Assembly (NCBI RefSeq): GCF_011043735.1
Contig: NZ_JAAKGV010000002.1
Coordinates: 62,001-126,000, forward strand
Direction: 5' to 3'
Length of the DNA stretch: 64,000 bases
From: Methylobacterium sp. DB0501
GTDB lineage: Bacteria > Pseudomonadota > Alphaproteobacteria > Rhizobiales > Beijerinckiaceae
Part shown: positions 55,815 through 64,000 of the stretch, in pieces
How positions within the stretch are numbered: the first letter of the stretch is position 1
Layout of the letters: the number at the start of each line of letters is the position of its first letter
Program-made: the position numbers and the translations under genes
Notes under the pieces: generated by a model
Told to the model about the DNA's origin: nothing
What the model saw: the letters and a program-made list of their open reading frames with translations, nothing else
The model's database searches: none

Positions 55815-56846
55815 CTACGCCGCAATCCAGGCGAAGCGCCCGGCCTCGTCCCAGGCGCAGGCCTCTCCGAGCGAGGCGGCGAACACGCCCGACAGGCGGG
55901 TGCGCTCGGCCTCGACCACCGGCCCGTCCACGGCCACCGGCCGGCAGCGGGCGGCGAGACCCGGCACGATGAAATCGGGGTTGTGCAGGGCGTAGTCGGA
56001 GCCTTCGGTGAAGAACGGGCGGTCGCCCCAGTCGAGGTAGCTCTCGGCGGGCAGGCCCTCGGCGAGCAGGATGTCGTGGGCGTCGAGCTCGACGTGCCAG
56101 TAGGTGATGGACGAGACCGGCTCGCGGGCGATGCTGGTGCCGTTGATCAGGCACATGATCGGCACGAGATGGCCGCCCGCGCCGTCCGCATCGGCGCCGA
56201 CGAGGACCGGGTGGCCGGGGGAGAGGCGCAGGTCGCGGGACGGCAGCCCGGCCCCGAAGGCGCCGGCGCGGACCCGGACGGGCTGCTGCGGCGCCGGCAG
56301 CGGGCGGGCGCCCGCATCGAGGTCGCGGTGCCCGATCCAGACGATCGGCCGCAGGGCGCCGGAGGCGGTCACCGCTAGGTCGCCGACTTGCAGACGCTCC
56401 ACGGCAATGTCGTCATGAGCGCTGTTACGTACCACGCGAACGCGCGTATTGGTTGCGAAGCACACGGCCACTGTCGCTGTCGGTACGTTCGTCGCTTGTG
56501 CCGATGTGAGAATTGGCCTGTCGGGAAACGTGCTCCCTGCTTGAATCCGCAAATAGGTTACACTGGAAAATGAAGACGCCTGCTCGTTATTATAATAGAA
56601 ATCAAGATTGGCATAATTTGATGATGATGCGAAATATCTTATATTGGCAAAATAATATGGGGTTCCGCTAGAGTTCGACGATTGACTGAGAAGGCCCGAT
56701 GAAAATTTCAGATTGTCTGCTGTTACATTCACGTTGTATATTTGTAGAGTATCATAGTTTACCTCGAAAGATCCACTGACTGAAATTGCCGGACCACTAA
56801 GATTTTGCAGCGATTTATTGAACGTATATGAATATAAATTTGCCAC
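55815..56846 (-). CDS. Hint-domain protein with AT-rich N-terminal region
   Basis: The 343-residue protein is read from GTG 56846, with GGAGG five bases upstream; a longer frame has no such site. Residues 1-125 (MANLYSYTFNKSLQNLSGP) are Ser/Asn/Tyr-rich beta-type sequence encoded by AT-rich DNA. From CFATNTRVRV (about residue 129) a Hint (hedgehog/intein) domain begins, with GDLAVTASGALRPIVWIGHRDLD, LSPGHPVLV and YWHVELDAHDILLAEGLPAESYLDWG. This class of Hint protein self-cleaves or is used in surface proteins, and its Cys start and catalytic-type His are present. Function is unknown. Confidence 0.75.
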   Translation of the reverse strand: MANLYSYTFNKSLQNLSGPAISVSGSFEVNYDTLQIYNVNVTADNLKFSSGLLSQSSNSSGTPYYFANIRYFASSSNYANLDFYYNNEQASSFSSVTYLRIQAGSTFPDRPILTSAQATNVPTATVAVCFATNTRVRVVRNSAHDDIAVERLQVGDLAVTASGALRPIVWIGHRDLDAGARPLPAPQQPVRVRAGAFGAGLPSRDLRLSPGHPVLVGADADGAGGHLVPIMCLINGTSIAREPVSSITYWHVELDAHDILLAEGLPAESYLDWGDRPFFTEGSDYALHNPDFIVPGLAARCRPVAVDGPVVEAERTRLSGVFAASLGEACAWDEAGRFAWIAA

Positions 56847-57103
56847 GATTTCCTCCATCATGCGCACGAACTTTATGTGATAAATGTTATACGCCACAAT
56901 CCAATGCAGATAATTCAATCGAAATGTCTCAAATATGCAACAAAATCAATTTAGTGAAGGAATTCAGCTTCCGTGATTATGATAGTGCAGTCCCTCACCG
57001 CTCCGGCCACGGCACGTCTCGGCCAATGACGAGGCTCACCCGCCGCTAAGCTGCTCCGCGAAGTTCTCCGGCACCTCGCCGAACTGCCCGAGGATCGCGG
57101 CAC

Positions 57104-57306
57104 CTGATCGACGCGGCGATCCGCGGCGTGGCCATGACCTGGCGCGAGCGGGGCCCGACGCCGTGGCGCTACAGCAAGGCGGGGCTGGTCACGAAGGATC
57201 TCGTGCCGCTCGACGGAGCACCCCGCCCGCCGTTCGACGCGCTCGACCGGGAGAAGTCCGGTGCGTTGATGGCGGCGATGGACATGTGCAACAGCCGGTT
57301 CCGCCG
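57104..57306 (+). pseudogene. umuC remnant (C-terminal Y-family polymerase fragment)
   Basis: The frame reads DAAIRGVAMTWRERGPTPW, RYSKAGLVTKDLVPLDGAP and DREKSGALMAAMDMCNSRF. This is the C-terminal DUF4113 portion of UmuC, the catalytic subunit of DNA polymerase V. It has no catalytic domain and the frame changes character after about 57306, so only a decayed piece remains. Confidence 0.55.
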
Positions 57307-57503
57307 CCGGGCCGGTGTCGCATCCTCGATCGCCAGTTCCTCCGCCGACCACTGGTGCGCCAGGACGGCCGCGGCGACATCGAGGCTGCCTTTCCCGATC
57401 TCGACACCGCCGGCTTCGACGGGTCGGCGAGGTAGGCCGCGATCGCCGCGTCGAGGACATCGTCGGCGATGAGCTTCGCTCGGTAGGCCTCGCCACCGGT
57501 CAT
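57189..57503 (-). pseudogene. Fragment of a small unknown gene, antisense to the umuC remnant
   Basis: The frame starts MTGGEAYRAKLIADDVLDAA, reads naturally for about 28 residues and then becomes Arg/Ser-rich. A shift near 57425 gives a smoother continuation (EIGKGSLDVAAAVLAHQWSA). Its ATG overlaps (ATGA) the end of another fragment, read EWAEQQGMTPIWEVKR. These look like two coupled small genes, now decayed. Family unknown. Confidence 0.3.
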
Positions 57504-57799
57504 CGCTTCACCTCCCAGATCGGGGTCATGCCCTGCTGCTCGGCCCACTCTTTGGGACGCAGCCCGCGGCACGGGACGACTCCCCGCGACCGGCTGGCGA
57601 GGCCGCGGGACCAAGCAAGGACGGTAGGTGGAATAAGAGGCTTTGTAGGGCCTCATGGCACGCGAACAAGAAGGGAACAGTCGTTGGGGCGTTTCTGGGA
57701 CTTTGCGTCCCGACAGGGATTTTCCGAGCGCCTTGGCGCCCCTTCCGCGTCATCGCGCAGCTTGCGCCACACAGGGGATTCCACTAGGAAACGGGGCAT

Positions 57800-57876
<77 letters not shown>

Positions 57877-57901
57877 TCCACCCCACGGATCAGAGCCCGC
57901 G

Positions 57902-58210
57902 ATGTCGACCGCCCGCATCTTCCGCCCTGCCAAGGACCCGACCCAGTCCGGCCTCGCCCGGACCAAGCAGTGGACGCTGGAGTTCGAGCAGACGAGCCCG
58001 CGGGAGACCGAGCCGCTGATGGGCTGGACCTCGTCCTCGGACATGCTGCAGCAGGTGCGGCTCGAGTTCGACACCAAGGAGGAGGCGATCGCCTACGCCA
58101 CCCGCGAGGGGCTGGCCTACCGGGTCGAGGAGCCGCAGGTGCCGTTGCGCCGCGGCCTCTCCTACTCGGACAATTTCAAGTACAACCGCACCGCGCCCTG
58201 GACGCACTGA
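57902..58210 (+). CDS. NADH dehydrogenase complex I accessory subunit (NDUFS4-like, ETC_C1 family)
   Basis: The 102-residue protein begins MSTARIFRPAKDPTQSGLARTKQWTLEFEQ, contains GWTSSSDMLQQVRLEFDTKEEAIAYATREG and ends FKYNRTAPWTH. This is the 'ETC complex I subunit conserved region' family, an 18-kDa accessory subunit of alphaproteobacterial and mitochondrial complex I. It follows tRNA-Pro by 25 bp, and its own promoter is not visible. Confidence 0.9.
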   Translation: MSTARIFRPAKDPTQSGLARTKQWTLEFEQTSPRETEPLMGWTSSSDMLQQVRLEFDTKEEAIAYATREGLAYRVEEPQVPLRRGLSYSDNFKYNRTAPWTH

Positions 58211-58232
58211 CCCCGACGCGGGGGACTGCGCG

Positions 58233-59300
58233 TCAGAACGCGTAGCGCACGCCGCAAGAGGGCAGTTCCTCGGCGAGCAGCGCCTTGAACCGGGACAGCC
58301 AGCGGCCCTTCCAGCCGGTGCGGTAGCGCAGGTTCTCCATCCCGCCCTCGGAGCGCTTGGTCTCCTGGATGTCGGGGCGCCAGAGCAGCGCCTCGGCCTT
58401 CGGGTGCCAGCGCAGGTTCACCGCGTGCAGGGCGGCGTTGTGGGTGAGGAAGATGATCTCGGCCTTGAGCTGCGCCCGCGCGGCCGGGCCGATGCCGGCG
58501 TCGAGCGCGCGGAACAACTCCCGCCAATCCTCCTCCCAGCCCTCGTAGAGGATCACCGGCGAGAAATTGGCGTGGACCTCGTAGCCGGCGGCCACGAAGT
58601 CGTCGATCGCGGCGATCCGCTCCGCCATGGGTGAGGTCCGCACGTCCACCACCCGGGCGATGCGCTCGGGCATCAGCGAGAAGCGGATCCGGGTCTTGCC
58701 CTCCGGCGCGTAGGCCAGGAGGTCGCGGTTGACGAACTTGGTGGCGAAGGAGGCCTTGGCGTTCGGGATGCCGCGAAACAGCCCGACGAGGTCGCGTACG
58801 CTGTCGCAGGCCAGCGCGTCGACCGAGAGGTCGCCGTTCTCGCCGATGTCGTAGACCCAGAACCTGTCGTCGACCTGATCGGGGGCGGGGAGGGGGCCTT
58901 GGGCTGCGGCGTGGCGCGCGATCGCCCGGCCGATGCCGTCGGTGTTGACGAACAGGGTGATCGGGTTGGCGTAGCCCTTGCGGCGCGGCACGTAGCAATA
59001 GGCGCAGGCCATGGCGCAGCCGTTCGAGCTCGACGGCGCGATGAAATGGGCGCTGCGCCCGTTCGGCCGCGAGGCCAGGCCCTTCTTGACCCCGAGCACC
59101 AGGGTCGAGCGCTTGATCCGCACCCAATCCTCGACCGAGCCGGCATTGCCGTGCAGCTCCGGGATGTTCCAGTGCGAGGCGACCTCGATCCGCCGTGCGT
59201 CCGGAAAGCGGGCGAGGATCTCCCGGCCCCTCGCATGCGCCTCGACGGCGGGCTCGCAATAGATCGTGTCGATGTCGAGGAGGCGGGGGGAGCGGGACAG
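58233..59300 (-). CDS. Spore-photoproduct-lyase-like radical SAM protein with unusual start
   Basis: The 355-residue reading runs from CTG 59300 through LDIDTIYCEPAVEAHARGRE, conserved from the family start. CAMACAYC places Cys at 95, 99 and 102, the radical-SAM 4Fe-4S cluster; RFSLMPERIARVVDVRTSP follows. In Bacillus the family repairs spore photoproduct, but here there is no spore, so the role is open. In this frame the first ATG/GTG/TTG is GTG 59123, which would drop 59 conserved residues, so a CTG start, or a start inside MFS translation, is likely. It follows the MFS stop by 30 bp. Confidence 0.75.
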   Translation of the reverse strand: MSRSPRLLDIDTIYCEPAVEAHARGREILARFPDARRIEVASHWNIPELHGNAGSVEDWVRIKRSTLVLGVKKGLASRPNGRSAHFIAPSSSNGCAMACAYCYVPRRKGYANPITLFVNTDGIGRAIARHAAAQGPLPAPDQVDDRFWVYDIGENGDLSVDALACDSVRDLVGLFRGIPNAKASFATKFVNRDLLAYAPEGKTRIRFSLMPERIARVVDVRTSPMAERIAAIDDFVAAGYEVHANFSPVILYEGWEEDWRELFRALDAGIGPAARAQLKAEIIFLTHNAALHAVNLRWHPKAEALLWRPDIQETKRSEGGMENLRYRTGWKGRWLSRFKALLAEELPSCGVRYAF

Positions 59301-59329
59301 GGGGGCTGGTCTCGGGGCGCGCGGGCTCC

Positions 59330-60496
59330 CTACGATCTAGGGCGGTCGCGGGGCTCCAGCAGGGGCACCAGCAGGCTCGCCGCCGCGAAGGCGCCGCCGA
59401 CCGCGCAGAGCGCCGGCCAGCCCCCGGCCGCGAAGGCCCGCGTGCCGGCCGAGGCGCCCAGCGCCCCGCCGGCGAAGACCGCGGTGAAGAACACCGTGTT
59501 GATCCGCCCGCGCGCCCCGGGGGCGAGCGCGTAGACCCGGGTCTGGTTGGCGATCAGCGCGGTGTTGATGCCGATGTCGATGAGCAGCACCCCGACCGCC
59601 AGCGCGACGAGGGAGTGGCCGCCGAGCAGCCCGAACACCGCGAAGGCGGCGAGCGTGAGCACCGCACCGCCGATCAGCACCGGCCGTGGGCTGCGCGTGT
59701 CGGCGAAGCGCCCGGCCATCGGCGCGCAGAGCGCGCCGGCCGCGCCGATCAGCCCGAACAGGCCGGCCCCGGCCGGATCGAGCCCGAAGGGCGGCGCCTC
59801 GACGAGGAGCGCCAGCGTGGTCCAGAACGCGTTGAAGGCGGCAAACAGAAGGGCCTGCGACAGGGCGGCCCGGCGCAAAACCGGCTGGCCCCGCACCAGG
59901 TCGAGGATCGAGGCCATCAGCGCGCCGTAGCCGAGGCGCGTGGCCGGCGCCACCTTCGGCAGGCCGAACCACGCAAGCGCCGCGAAGGCCACCGAGAGAC
60001 CGGCCGCCCCGACGAACACCGCCCGCCAGCCGAGCCACGCCCCGACGAAGCCGCTGAGCGTCCGGGCGAGCAGGATGCCGAGGAGGAGGCCCGTCATCAC
60101 CTGGCCGACCATCCGGCCCCGCGTCGCGTCCGGCGCCAGCTCGGCCGCGAAGGGCACCGCCTGCTGGGCCGCCGTCGACAGGACCCCGATCAGGAAGCTC
60201 GCCAGCACCAGGACGGACAGGCTGGCGCTCAGGCCCGCCAGGACCAGCACCGCGGCGAGCAGCAGGAGCTGGCCGACGATCAGGCTGCGCCGCGGCAGCG
60301 CGTCGCCGAGCGGCACGAGGCCGAGGATGCCGATTCCGTAGCCGGCGAGCGTCGCCGTCGGCACCAGCACCGAGGCGTCGTGGCCGAAGACCTGGACCAG
60401 CAATCCGAGCAGCGGCTGGTTGTAGTAGATGTTGGCGACCGCCCCGCCGGCAATCAGGCTGAGGCTCAGGCGGGTCGCGGCCGAGAGAGAGGACAT
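59330..60496 (-). CDS. MFS transporter
   Basis: This is a 388-residue transporter of the major facilitator superfamily with about 12 membrane helices. ATRLSLSLIAGGAVANIYYNQPLLGLLVQ (first helix) and VPLGDALPRRSLIVGQLLLL (loop 2-3 motif A) are recognisable, and RGRINTVFFTAVFAGGALG closes the second half. It is similar in pattern to small-drug or sugar efflux proteins (EmrB/YnfM-like). The substrate is unknown. The spore-lyase-like gene follows 30 bp later. Confidence 0.88.
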   Translation of the reverse strand: MSSLSAATRLSLSLIAGGAVANIYYNQPLLGLLVQVFGHDASVLVPTATLAGYGIGILGLVPLGDALPRRSLIVGQLLLLAAVLVLAGLSASLSVLVLASFLIGVLSTAAQQAVPFAAELAPDATRGRMVGQVMTGLLLGILLARTLSGFVGAWLGWRAVFVGAAGLSVAFAALAWFGLPKVAPATRLGYGALMASILDLVRGQPVLRRAALSQALLFAAFNAFWTTLALLVEAPPFGLDPAGAGLFGLIGAAGALCAPMAGRFADTRSPRPVLIGGAVLTLAAFAVFGLLGGHSLVALAVGVLLIDIGINTALIANQTRVYALAPGARGRINTVFFTAVFAGGALGASAGTRAFAAGGWPALCAVGGAFAAASLLVPLLEPRDRPRS

Positions 60497-60892
60497 GAGG
60501 GGATCCTGACGGGCGGGTCCTGACGGTGTTCGCGGCCCGACATAGCGGGTTTCGGCTGCACGGCACCGGGGCGGTTCCGCACGGCCGCCCCGCCATCCCG
60601 GCATGTCGCCCCGGCCGTTCACGCCGCGATCACACGCCCGTGAGGCATCTTCCGTGGGCGGAGATCGTCGCCACATGGGGAAGTGGGCGGCCTGAAAGAC
60701 CGGCTTGCCTCGGTGCCTGAGGTGCCGATACCCTTTCCCCGATCGTGGTCGATCGGTTCCCTCGCGGATGAGGCGCGGCACCGCGCCGCCTCCGCGGCCC
60801 CGGTCGTCGGCCGCGGGCGAGGTCGCCTCGGGAGCCTTGAGCGGTGATCCATTCCGCATCGACGCGATCCATCGCCTCGAAGGAGACGGACG
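60497..60892. other. Intergenic region, no gene
   Basis: About 396 bp between the leftward MFS gene and a rightward small gene. It must contain both promoters. Nothing else was recognised. Confidence 0.5.
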
Positions 60893-61096
60893 ATGTCGCA
60901 GTACCGCGTGCTGTTCGCCAAGCAGATCCTCGGTGTCCCGTTCACCGTCGGGACCGTCGCGATCACCCGCGCCCGCGACCCGGACCGGGCGTTCCGCGCC
61001 GCCGCCCTGCGATTCGCCCGCCAGCACGGCGTCGAGGATTGGCGCGAGCGGGCCGACGTGGCCGAACTCGATGCCGGGGCCGGACAGGCCTCGTAA
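60893..61096 (+). CDS. 67-residue hypothetical protein
   Basis: The short gene reads MSQYRVLFAKQILGVPFTVG, then RARDPDRAFRAAALRFARQHG. An AAGGAGACG ribosome site lies before the ATG. The N-terminal 40 residues look like a compact beta-beta-alpha unit, and the C-terminus ends GQAS. Function is unknown. Confidence 0.7.
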   Translation: MSQYRVLFAKQILGVPFTVGTVAITRARDPDRAFRAAALRFARQHGVEDWRERADVAELDAGAGQAS

Positions 61097-61231
61097 CCTC
61101 GCGCCCCATACCCCGTCCACGTCGACGCAGCGCCCGATTGCCCCGCGATCGGGCGCTGTCCTATGAGGCATGGGTGAGGGTCACCCGCCGACGGACATCC
61201 CGAGGACGCCCCGCCCGAGGATTCCCTGCCG

Positions 61232-61573
61232 ATGGCACGCCTGCGCTCCGATTTCTGGGTCTCGGCCCACCTGCGCCGCTGCGCGGTCGAGGGGGTGAGC
61301 GCGGTGCAGCGCCGCCGCGGCGCCCTGGAAGCCGGCGCCATCTTCGTCAAGGTCGACCGCCTCGACGGCCGCGCCGACCTCTACGGCCCGGCGCCCCAGG
61401 CCCTGTTCGAGGGCGACGAGACCGCCGGCCGCCGCTTCGAGCCGTTGATGCGCGAGGCCCTGCCGCCCGACGTCGAGGCCCGGCTCGCGCGCGAGATCCG
61501 GTTCGATTCCGACCTCTGGATCGTCGAGATCGACGACCGGGAGGGGCGGCATTTCCTGGATCTCGCAGAATAG
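61232..61573 (+). CDS. DUF1491 family protein
   Basis: This 113-residue protein reads MARLRSDFWVSAHLRRCAVE, then GAIFVKVDRLDGRADLYGPAPQALF and FDSDLWIVEIDDREGRHFLD. That is the DUF1491 family of alphaproteobacteria, with no known role. The gene is single. Confidence 0.88.
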   Translation: MARLRSDFWVSAHLRRCAVEGVSAVQRRRGALEAGAIFVKVDRLDGRADLYGPAPQALFEGDETAGRRFEPLMREALPPDVEARLAREIRFDSDLWIVEIDDREGRHFLDLAE

Positions 61574-62165
61574 GCCGGGGCCGGGCGCCCGACCGGCGAG
61601 CAAGACCTCGTCCGACTCCGTGCGGGCCCGCGTCCGGGCCGTCGATCGGTTCTTCGGCTCGAGGTCCTTGCGTCCCCCGCATTCGCTGAGGCGACCCGGT
61701 ATCCACGTCGTCGGACAATGATCGAGGCGGGACGCGCAGCGTTCCGGCGGTATCGGGGACATCGAGAAACCGATTCCCGGTTGAAGCCGCTCGTCCGACT
61801 ATGACGTCGAGGCTGTCGGCGAGTCTTCCGCCGAACTCGTGCGCTCCAACGAGAGCATTGCCGAAGCACGTGCAACCGGCACGAACTCGACGCGCGCTGT
61901 GGCGATCCTCGCCGTGACCGACCCGAATCGGGTACGGAACGTCCGCATCCGGGCACGGTCCGCTTCCCGCCCGAAGCGGCCCGCCGCGTCGGGCGCGTCA
62001 CGATCGCCGCGATCCGCCCCGCTGTCCGCCGGGCCCGGAACGCGGCATAAGAGGGGAACGCCGGTCGTCCCGCGGTGGCATCGTCCCTGCAGGTTCCGCG
62101 ACCGGATCCCACCTCCCGCATCCGGCGGGCGTCCCATCGTCCTCCGCCAGGCCCGTCCGTTCCCC
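61574..62165. other. Intergenic region, no gene supported
   Basis: About 590 bp. Open frames on both strands have no ribosome site and no family. It includes a long stretch rich in CGG/CCG triplets near 61940-62020. Probably the promoter region of argE. Confidence 0.5.
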
Positions 62166-63341
62166 ATGACGTCTCCCGACCCTCTCTCCCCCGCGATTCA
62201 GGACCTCCTCGCCACCCTGGTGGGTTTCGAGACGGTCAGCTCCGCCACGAACCTGCCCCTCGTCGACTTCGTCGAGGACTATGCCCGGCGCCATGGCGCG
62301 GCGGTCGAGCGGGTCACCGACGGGACGGGCGAGAAGGCGGCGTCGTGGATCACGGTCGGGCCGGCCGACCGGCCGGGCTACGTCCTGTCGGGCCACAGCG
62401 ACGTGGTGCCGGTCGAGGGCCAGGACTGGACCCACCCGCCGTTCCGGCTCACCGAGGTCGACGGGCGGCTCTACGGCCGCGGCACCTCGGACATGAAGGG
62501 CTTCCTCGCGGTCTGCCTGGCGCTCCTGCCCGAGATGGCGGCGGCGCCCCTCGTGCGCCCGCTGCATCTGGCGGTCTCCTACGACGAGGAGGTCGGCTGC
62601 CTCGGCGTCCGGCCGCTCATCGCCCATATGCGGGAGCGGGGCGTGGCGCCGCTCGGCTGCTTCGTCGGCGAGCCGACCGGCATGGACGTGGTGATCGGCC
62701 ACAAGGGCAAGTACGGCGCCAGGGTCACGTTCCGGGGTCGGGCCTGCCACTCCGCGCTGGCGCCGACGGGGGTCAACGCCGTCGAGTACGCGGCCCGCTT
62801 CATCGAGCGGGTGCGGGTGACCGCCGAGGGCCTCGCCCGGGAGGGCGCCCGCGACGACCTCTACGACGTGCCGCACACGACCGGGCTCACCGCCCTGGTC
62901 CAGGGCGGCACCGCGCTCAACATTGTGCCCGACCGCTGCACCGTCGGGTTCGAATTCCGGGCGATCGCCGGCGACGATCCCCGCGGCCTCGCCGAGACGG
63001 TGCTGGCTTACGCCCGCGACGTCCTGGTGCCGGAGATGCGGGCGCGCGATCCCGCCTGCGGCATCACGGTCGAGCCGGTGATCGACTATCCGGGCCTCGA
63101 GGTCGCCCCCGACGCGCCCCTCGTCACGGTGGCCAAGCGCCTGGCCGGCCGCAACGGCCACGGCAAGGTGTCGTACGGCACCGAGGCCGGCCTGTTCCAG
63201 AGCCTCGGCGACGTGCCCTCGGTGGTGATCGGCCCGGGCGACATCGCCCGCGCCCACAAGGCCGACGAGTATGTCGAGACCCGGGAACTCGCGGAATGTG
63301 CCGGCTTCGTGCGCCGGCTGATCGCGGAGAGCTGCGCCTGA
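62166..63341 (+). CDS. argE: Acetylornithine deacetylase ArgE
   Basis: ArgE (M20 zinc peptidase family) hydrolyses N-acetylornithine to ornithine in arginine synthesis. The 391-residue protein has the metal ligands HSDVVPV (His), DMKGFLAV (Asp) and SYDEEVGCLG (Glu-Glu), and the dimer domain RACHSALAPTGVNAVEYAARFI. It ends FVRRLIAESCA. The start is ATG 62166 (MTSPDPLSPAIQDLLATLVGF). It may instead be a related acetyl-amino-acid deacylase. It is convergent with the 85-residue gene. Confidence 0.9.
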   Translation: MTSPDPLSPAIQDLLATLVGFETVSSATNLPLVDFVEDYARRHGAAVERVTDGTGEKAASWITVGPADRPGYVLSGHSDVVPVEGQDWTHPPFRLTEVDGRLYGRGTSDMKGFLAVCLALLPEMAAAPLVRPLHLAVSYDEEVGCLGVRPLIAHMRERGVAPLGCFVGEPTGMDVVIGHKGKYGARVTFRGRACHSALAPTGVNAVEYAARFIERVRVTAEGLAREGARDDLYDVPHTTGLTALVQGGTALNIVPDRCTVGFEFRAIAGDDPRGLAETVLAYARDVLVPEMRARDPACGITVEPVIDYPGLEVAPDAPLVTVAKRLAGRNGHGKVSYGTEAGLFQSLGDVPSVVIGPGDIARAHKADEYVETRELAECAGFVRRLIAESCA

Positions 63342-63351
63342 GAAACGACGC

Positions 63352-63609
63352 TCAGCGCCGCGGCGCCAGTTCCCCCATCCGGGCGGCGCGGCCCTGCTCG
63401 ACGTGCCAGCGCGCATCCGCCACCTGCCGGCGCAGGCTGTTGCGGCGCCAGAGGTGGTACAGGCGGAACGGGTGCGGGGCGGTGCCGGCCCGGGTCTCGT
63501 GATGGGTCAGGCGGCGCAGCAGGCCCGGCAGGCAGGCGCCCGCCGCCTCGCCGGTGGCGATGTCGCCGAGGCGGACCTGGCGCAGCAACTCGGCCCGGTA
63601 ATCCTCCAC
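63352..63609 (-). CDS. 85-residue hypothetical protein
   Basis: The short leftward gene reads MEDYRAELLRQVRLGDIATGE, then LTHHETRAGTAPHPFRLYHLWRRNSLRRQVADARWHVEQ. It is helical and basic, with no signal. It ends 11 bp from the argE stop, convergent. No family is recognised. Confidence 0.6.
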   Translation of the reverse strand: MEDYRAELLRQVRLGDIATGEAAGACLPGLLRRLTHHETRAGTAPHPFRLYHLWRRNSLRRQVADARWHVEQGRAARMGELAPRR

Positions 63610-63764
63610 GCCCGATCCCTCCCTGGCGGTCCGTCGAAGGAGATGCCGGCGGGCCGCGCCCGCCGCCGGCCGGCAGGATGGGACAGGTGCCGCGCCCCTG
63701 GCAACGCGGCATCGTCGCCCGCGCGGGGAGGCGGGGAGTGGGCGCAGGGCGGCGGATCGCGCGC

Positions 63765-63798
63765 AAAAAAAGGCCCTGCCGGCAGGAGCGAGCAGGGC
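63765..63798 (-). terminator. Rho-independent terminator at the right edge
   Basis: On the minus strand GCCCTGC and GCAGGGC form a 7-bp stem (63798-63792 with 63779-63773), followed by CTTTTTTT (A-run 63765-63771). It lies 22 bp after the stop of the leftward frame entering from the right edge and should terminate that transcript. Confidence 0.8.
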
Positions 63799-63819
63799 GG
63801 TGAAGTCGACTTGGGGGCC

Positions 63820-64000
63820 TCAGCAACATCCCTGATGGTCGTCCACCCGGTCGAGACCGGGCCAGCAGGGACGGTCGGGCAAGAATTGCCGCAACACGGG
63901 TGAGGTTGCTTCGGTTTCGGGGCCCGTTCCATCACTTATGTAAACGAGCGGGCTCCGCTTGATTGTCGTCCCTGGCCGGAGGCTCAGAGCCTGCGGGCGC
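63820..64000 (-). CDS. 3' end of an unidentified gene (cut by window edge)
   Basis: The leftward frame is open from the window edge for 59 codons and ends DRVDDHQGCC with a TGA, just before the terminator at 63765-63798. It reads RPQALSLRPGTTIKRSPLVY and then a Cys-containing tail. Its position relative to a strong terminator supports it; the product cannot be named from this part. Confidence 0.35.
   Translation of the reverse strand, partial: RPQALSLRPGTTIKRSPLVYISDGTGPETEATSPVLRQFLPDRPCWPGLDRVDDHQGCC

Larger units (their letters stand above)
56847..57799. other. AT-rich and decayed region before tRNA-Pro
   Basis: The first 150 bp (56850-57000) are AT-rich and contain no gene. From about 57090 a fragment of umuC and, on the other strand, fragments of small genes appear. 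No intact gene is found up to the tRNA. Confidence 0.55.

Overview
The window comes from a very GC-rich alphaproteobacterium of the Hyphomicrobiales, most likely Methylobacterium or a close relative. The evidence is the flagellar order motA-fliM-fliN-fliG-flhB, an FtcR-type flagellar regulator with a CtrA-type site, a GAAC-N7-GAAC SOS box before lexA, DUF3297/DUF1491/DUF3088/NDUFS4-like genes, a LOV-HWE kinase and strong GC bias at third codon positions. The assignment is inference; no rRNA is present.

Layout. 1-9.5 kb: flagellar locus. A motor/export operon runs leftward (motA, fliM, a small membrane protein, fliN, fliG, flhB, a hypothetical). A very long flagellin runs rightward. ftcR lies beyond it, and the start of a second ftcR-like gene is cut by the left edge. 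9.9-19.7 kb: small metabolic and hypothetical genes: a GST, a YidB-like protein, small secreted or membrane peptides with a tripled terminator, two VOC proteins, a Tat-exported small subunit with a GMC oxidoreductase, and a LysR gene overlapped by a PAS-XRE regulator. 19.7-23.5 kb: uvrB and SOS-controlled lexA. 23.5-28.5 kb: a leftward purine module (FAD subunit, fused 2Fe-2S/molybdopterin dehydrogenase, NCS2 permease). 28.7-30.7 kb: a PvcA/isocyanide-synthase-like gene followed by an EamA exporter, the best candidate here for an undescribed small-molecule system. 31-33.2 kb: a GGDEF-EAL sensor, then about 1.1 kb without a confident gene.

34.3-47.6 kb: a periplasmic binding protein, an aldo/keto reductase, a thioesterase coupled to an ACT protein, a TauE-type exporter, the 5-oxoprolinase operon pxpABC, a divergent serine-hydroxymethyltransferase-like gene with its own LysR regulator and a 21-bp palindrome, a GNAT, a LOV blue-light HWE histidine kinase and a DUF3088 protein. 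47.6-55 kb: cytochrome b561, TetR, ybjN-proC, ubiK, an OmpR-type two-component pair, ruvA and a PAS protein. 55-57.8 kb is atypical: a Hint-domain gene with an AT-rich N-terminus, an AT-rich gap, a umuC remnant and other decayed fragments, ending at tRNA-Pro(UGG). 57.9-64 kb: a complex I accessory subunit, a spore-photoproduct-lyase-like radical SAM protein coupled to an MFS transporter, DUF1491, argE and the 3' end of an unidentified gene at the right edge.

Functional links supported by order or overlap are: flagellar motor and switch with its regulators; purine uptake with purine oxidation; PxpABC for 5-oxoproline; the LysR-SHMT pair; the kinase-regulator pair; and the YbjN-ProC overlap. 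Where the product name rests only on remembered family patterns, the confidence is lowered.
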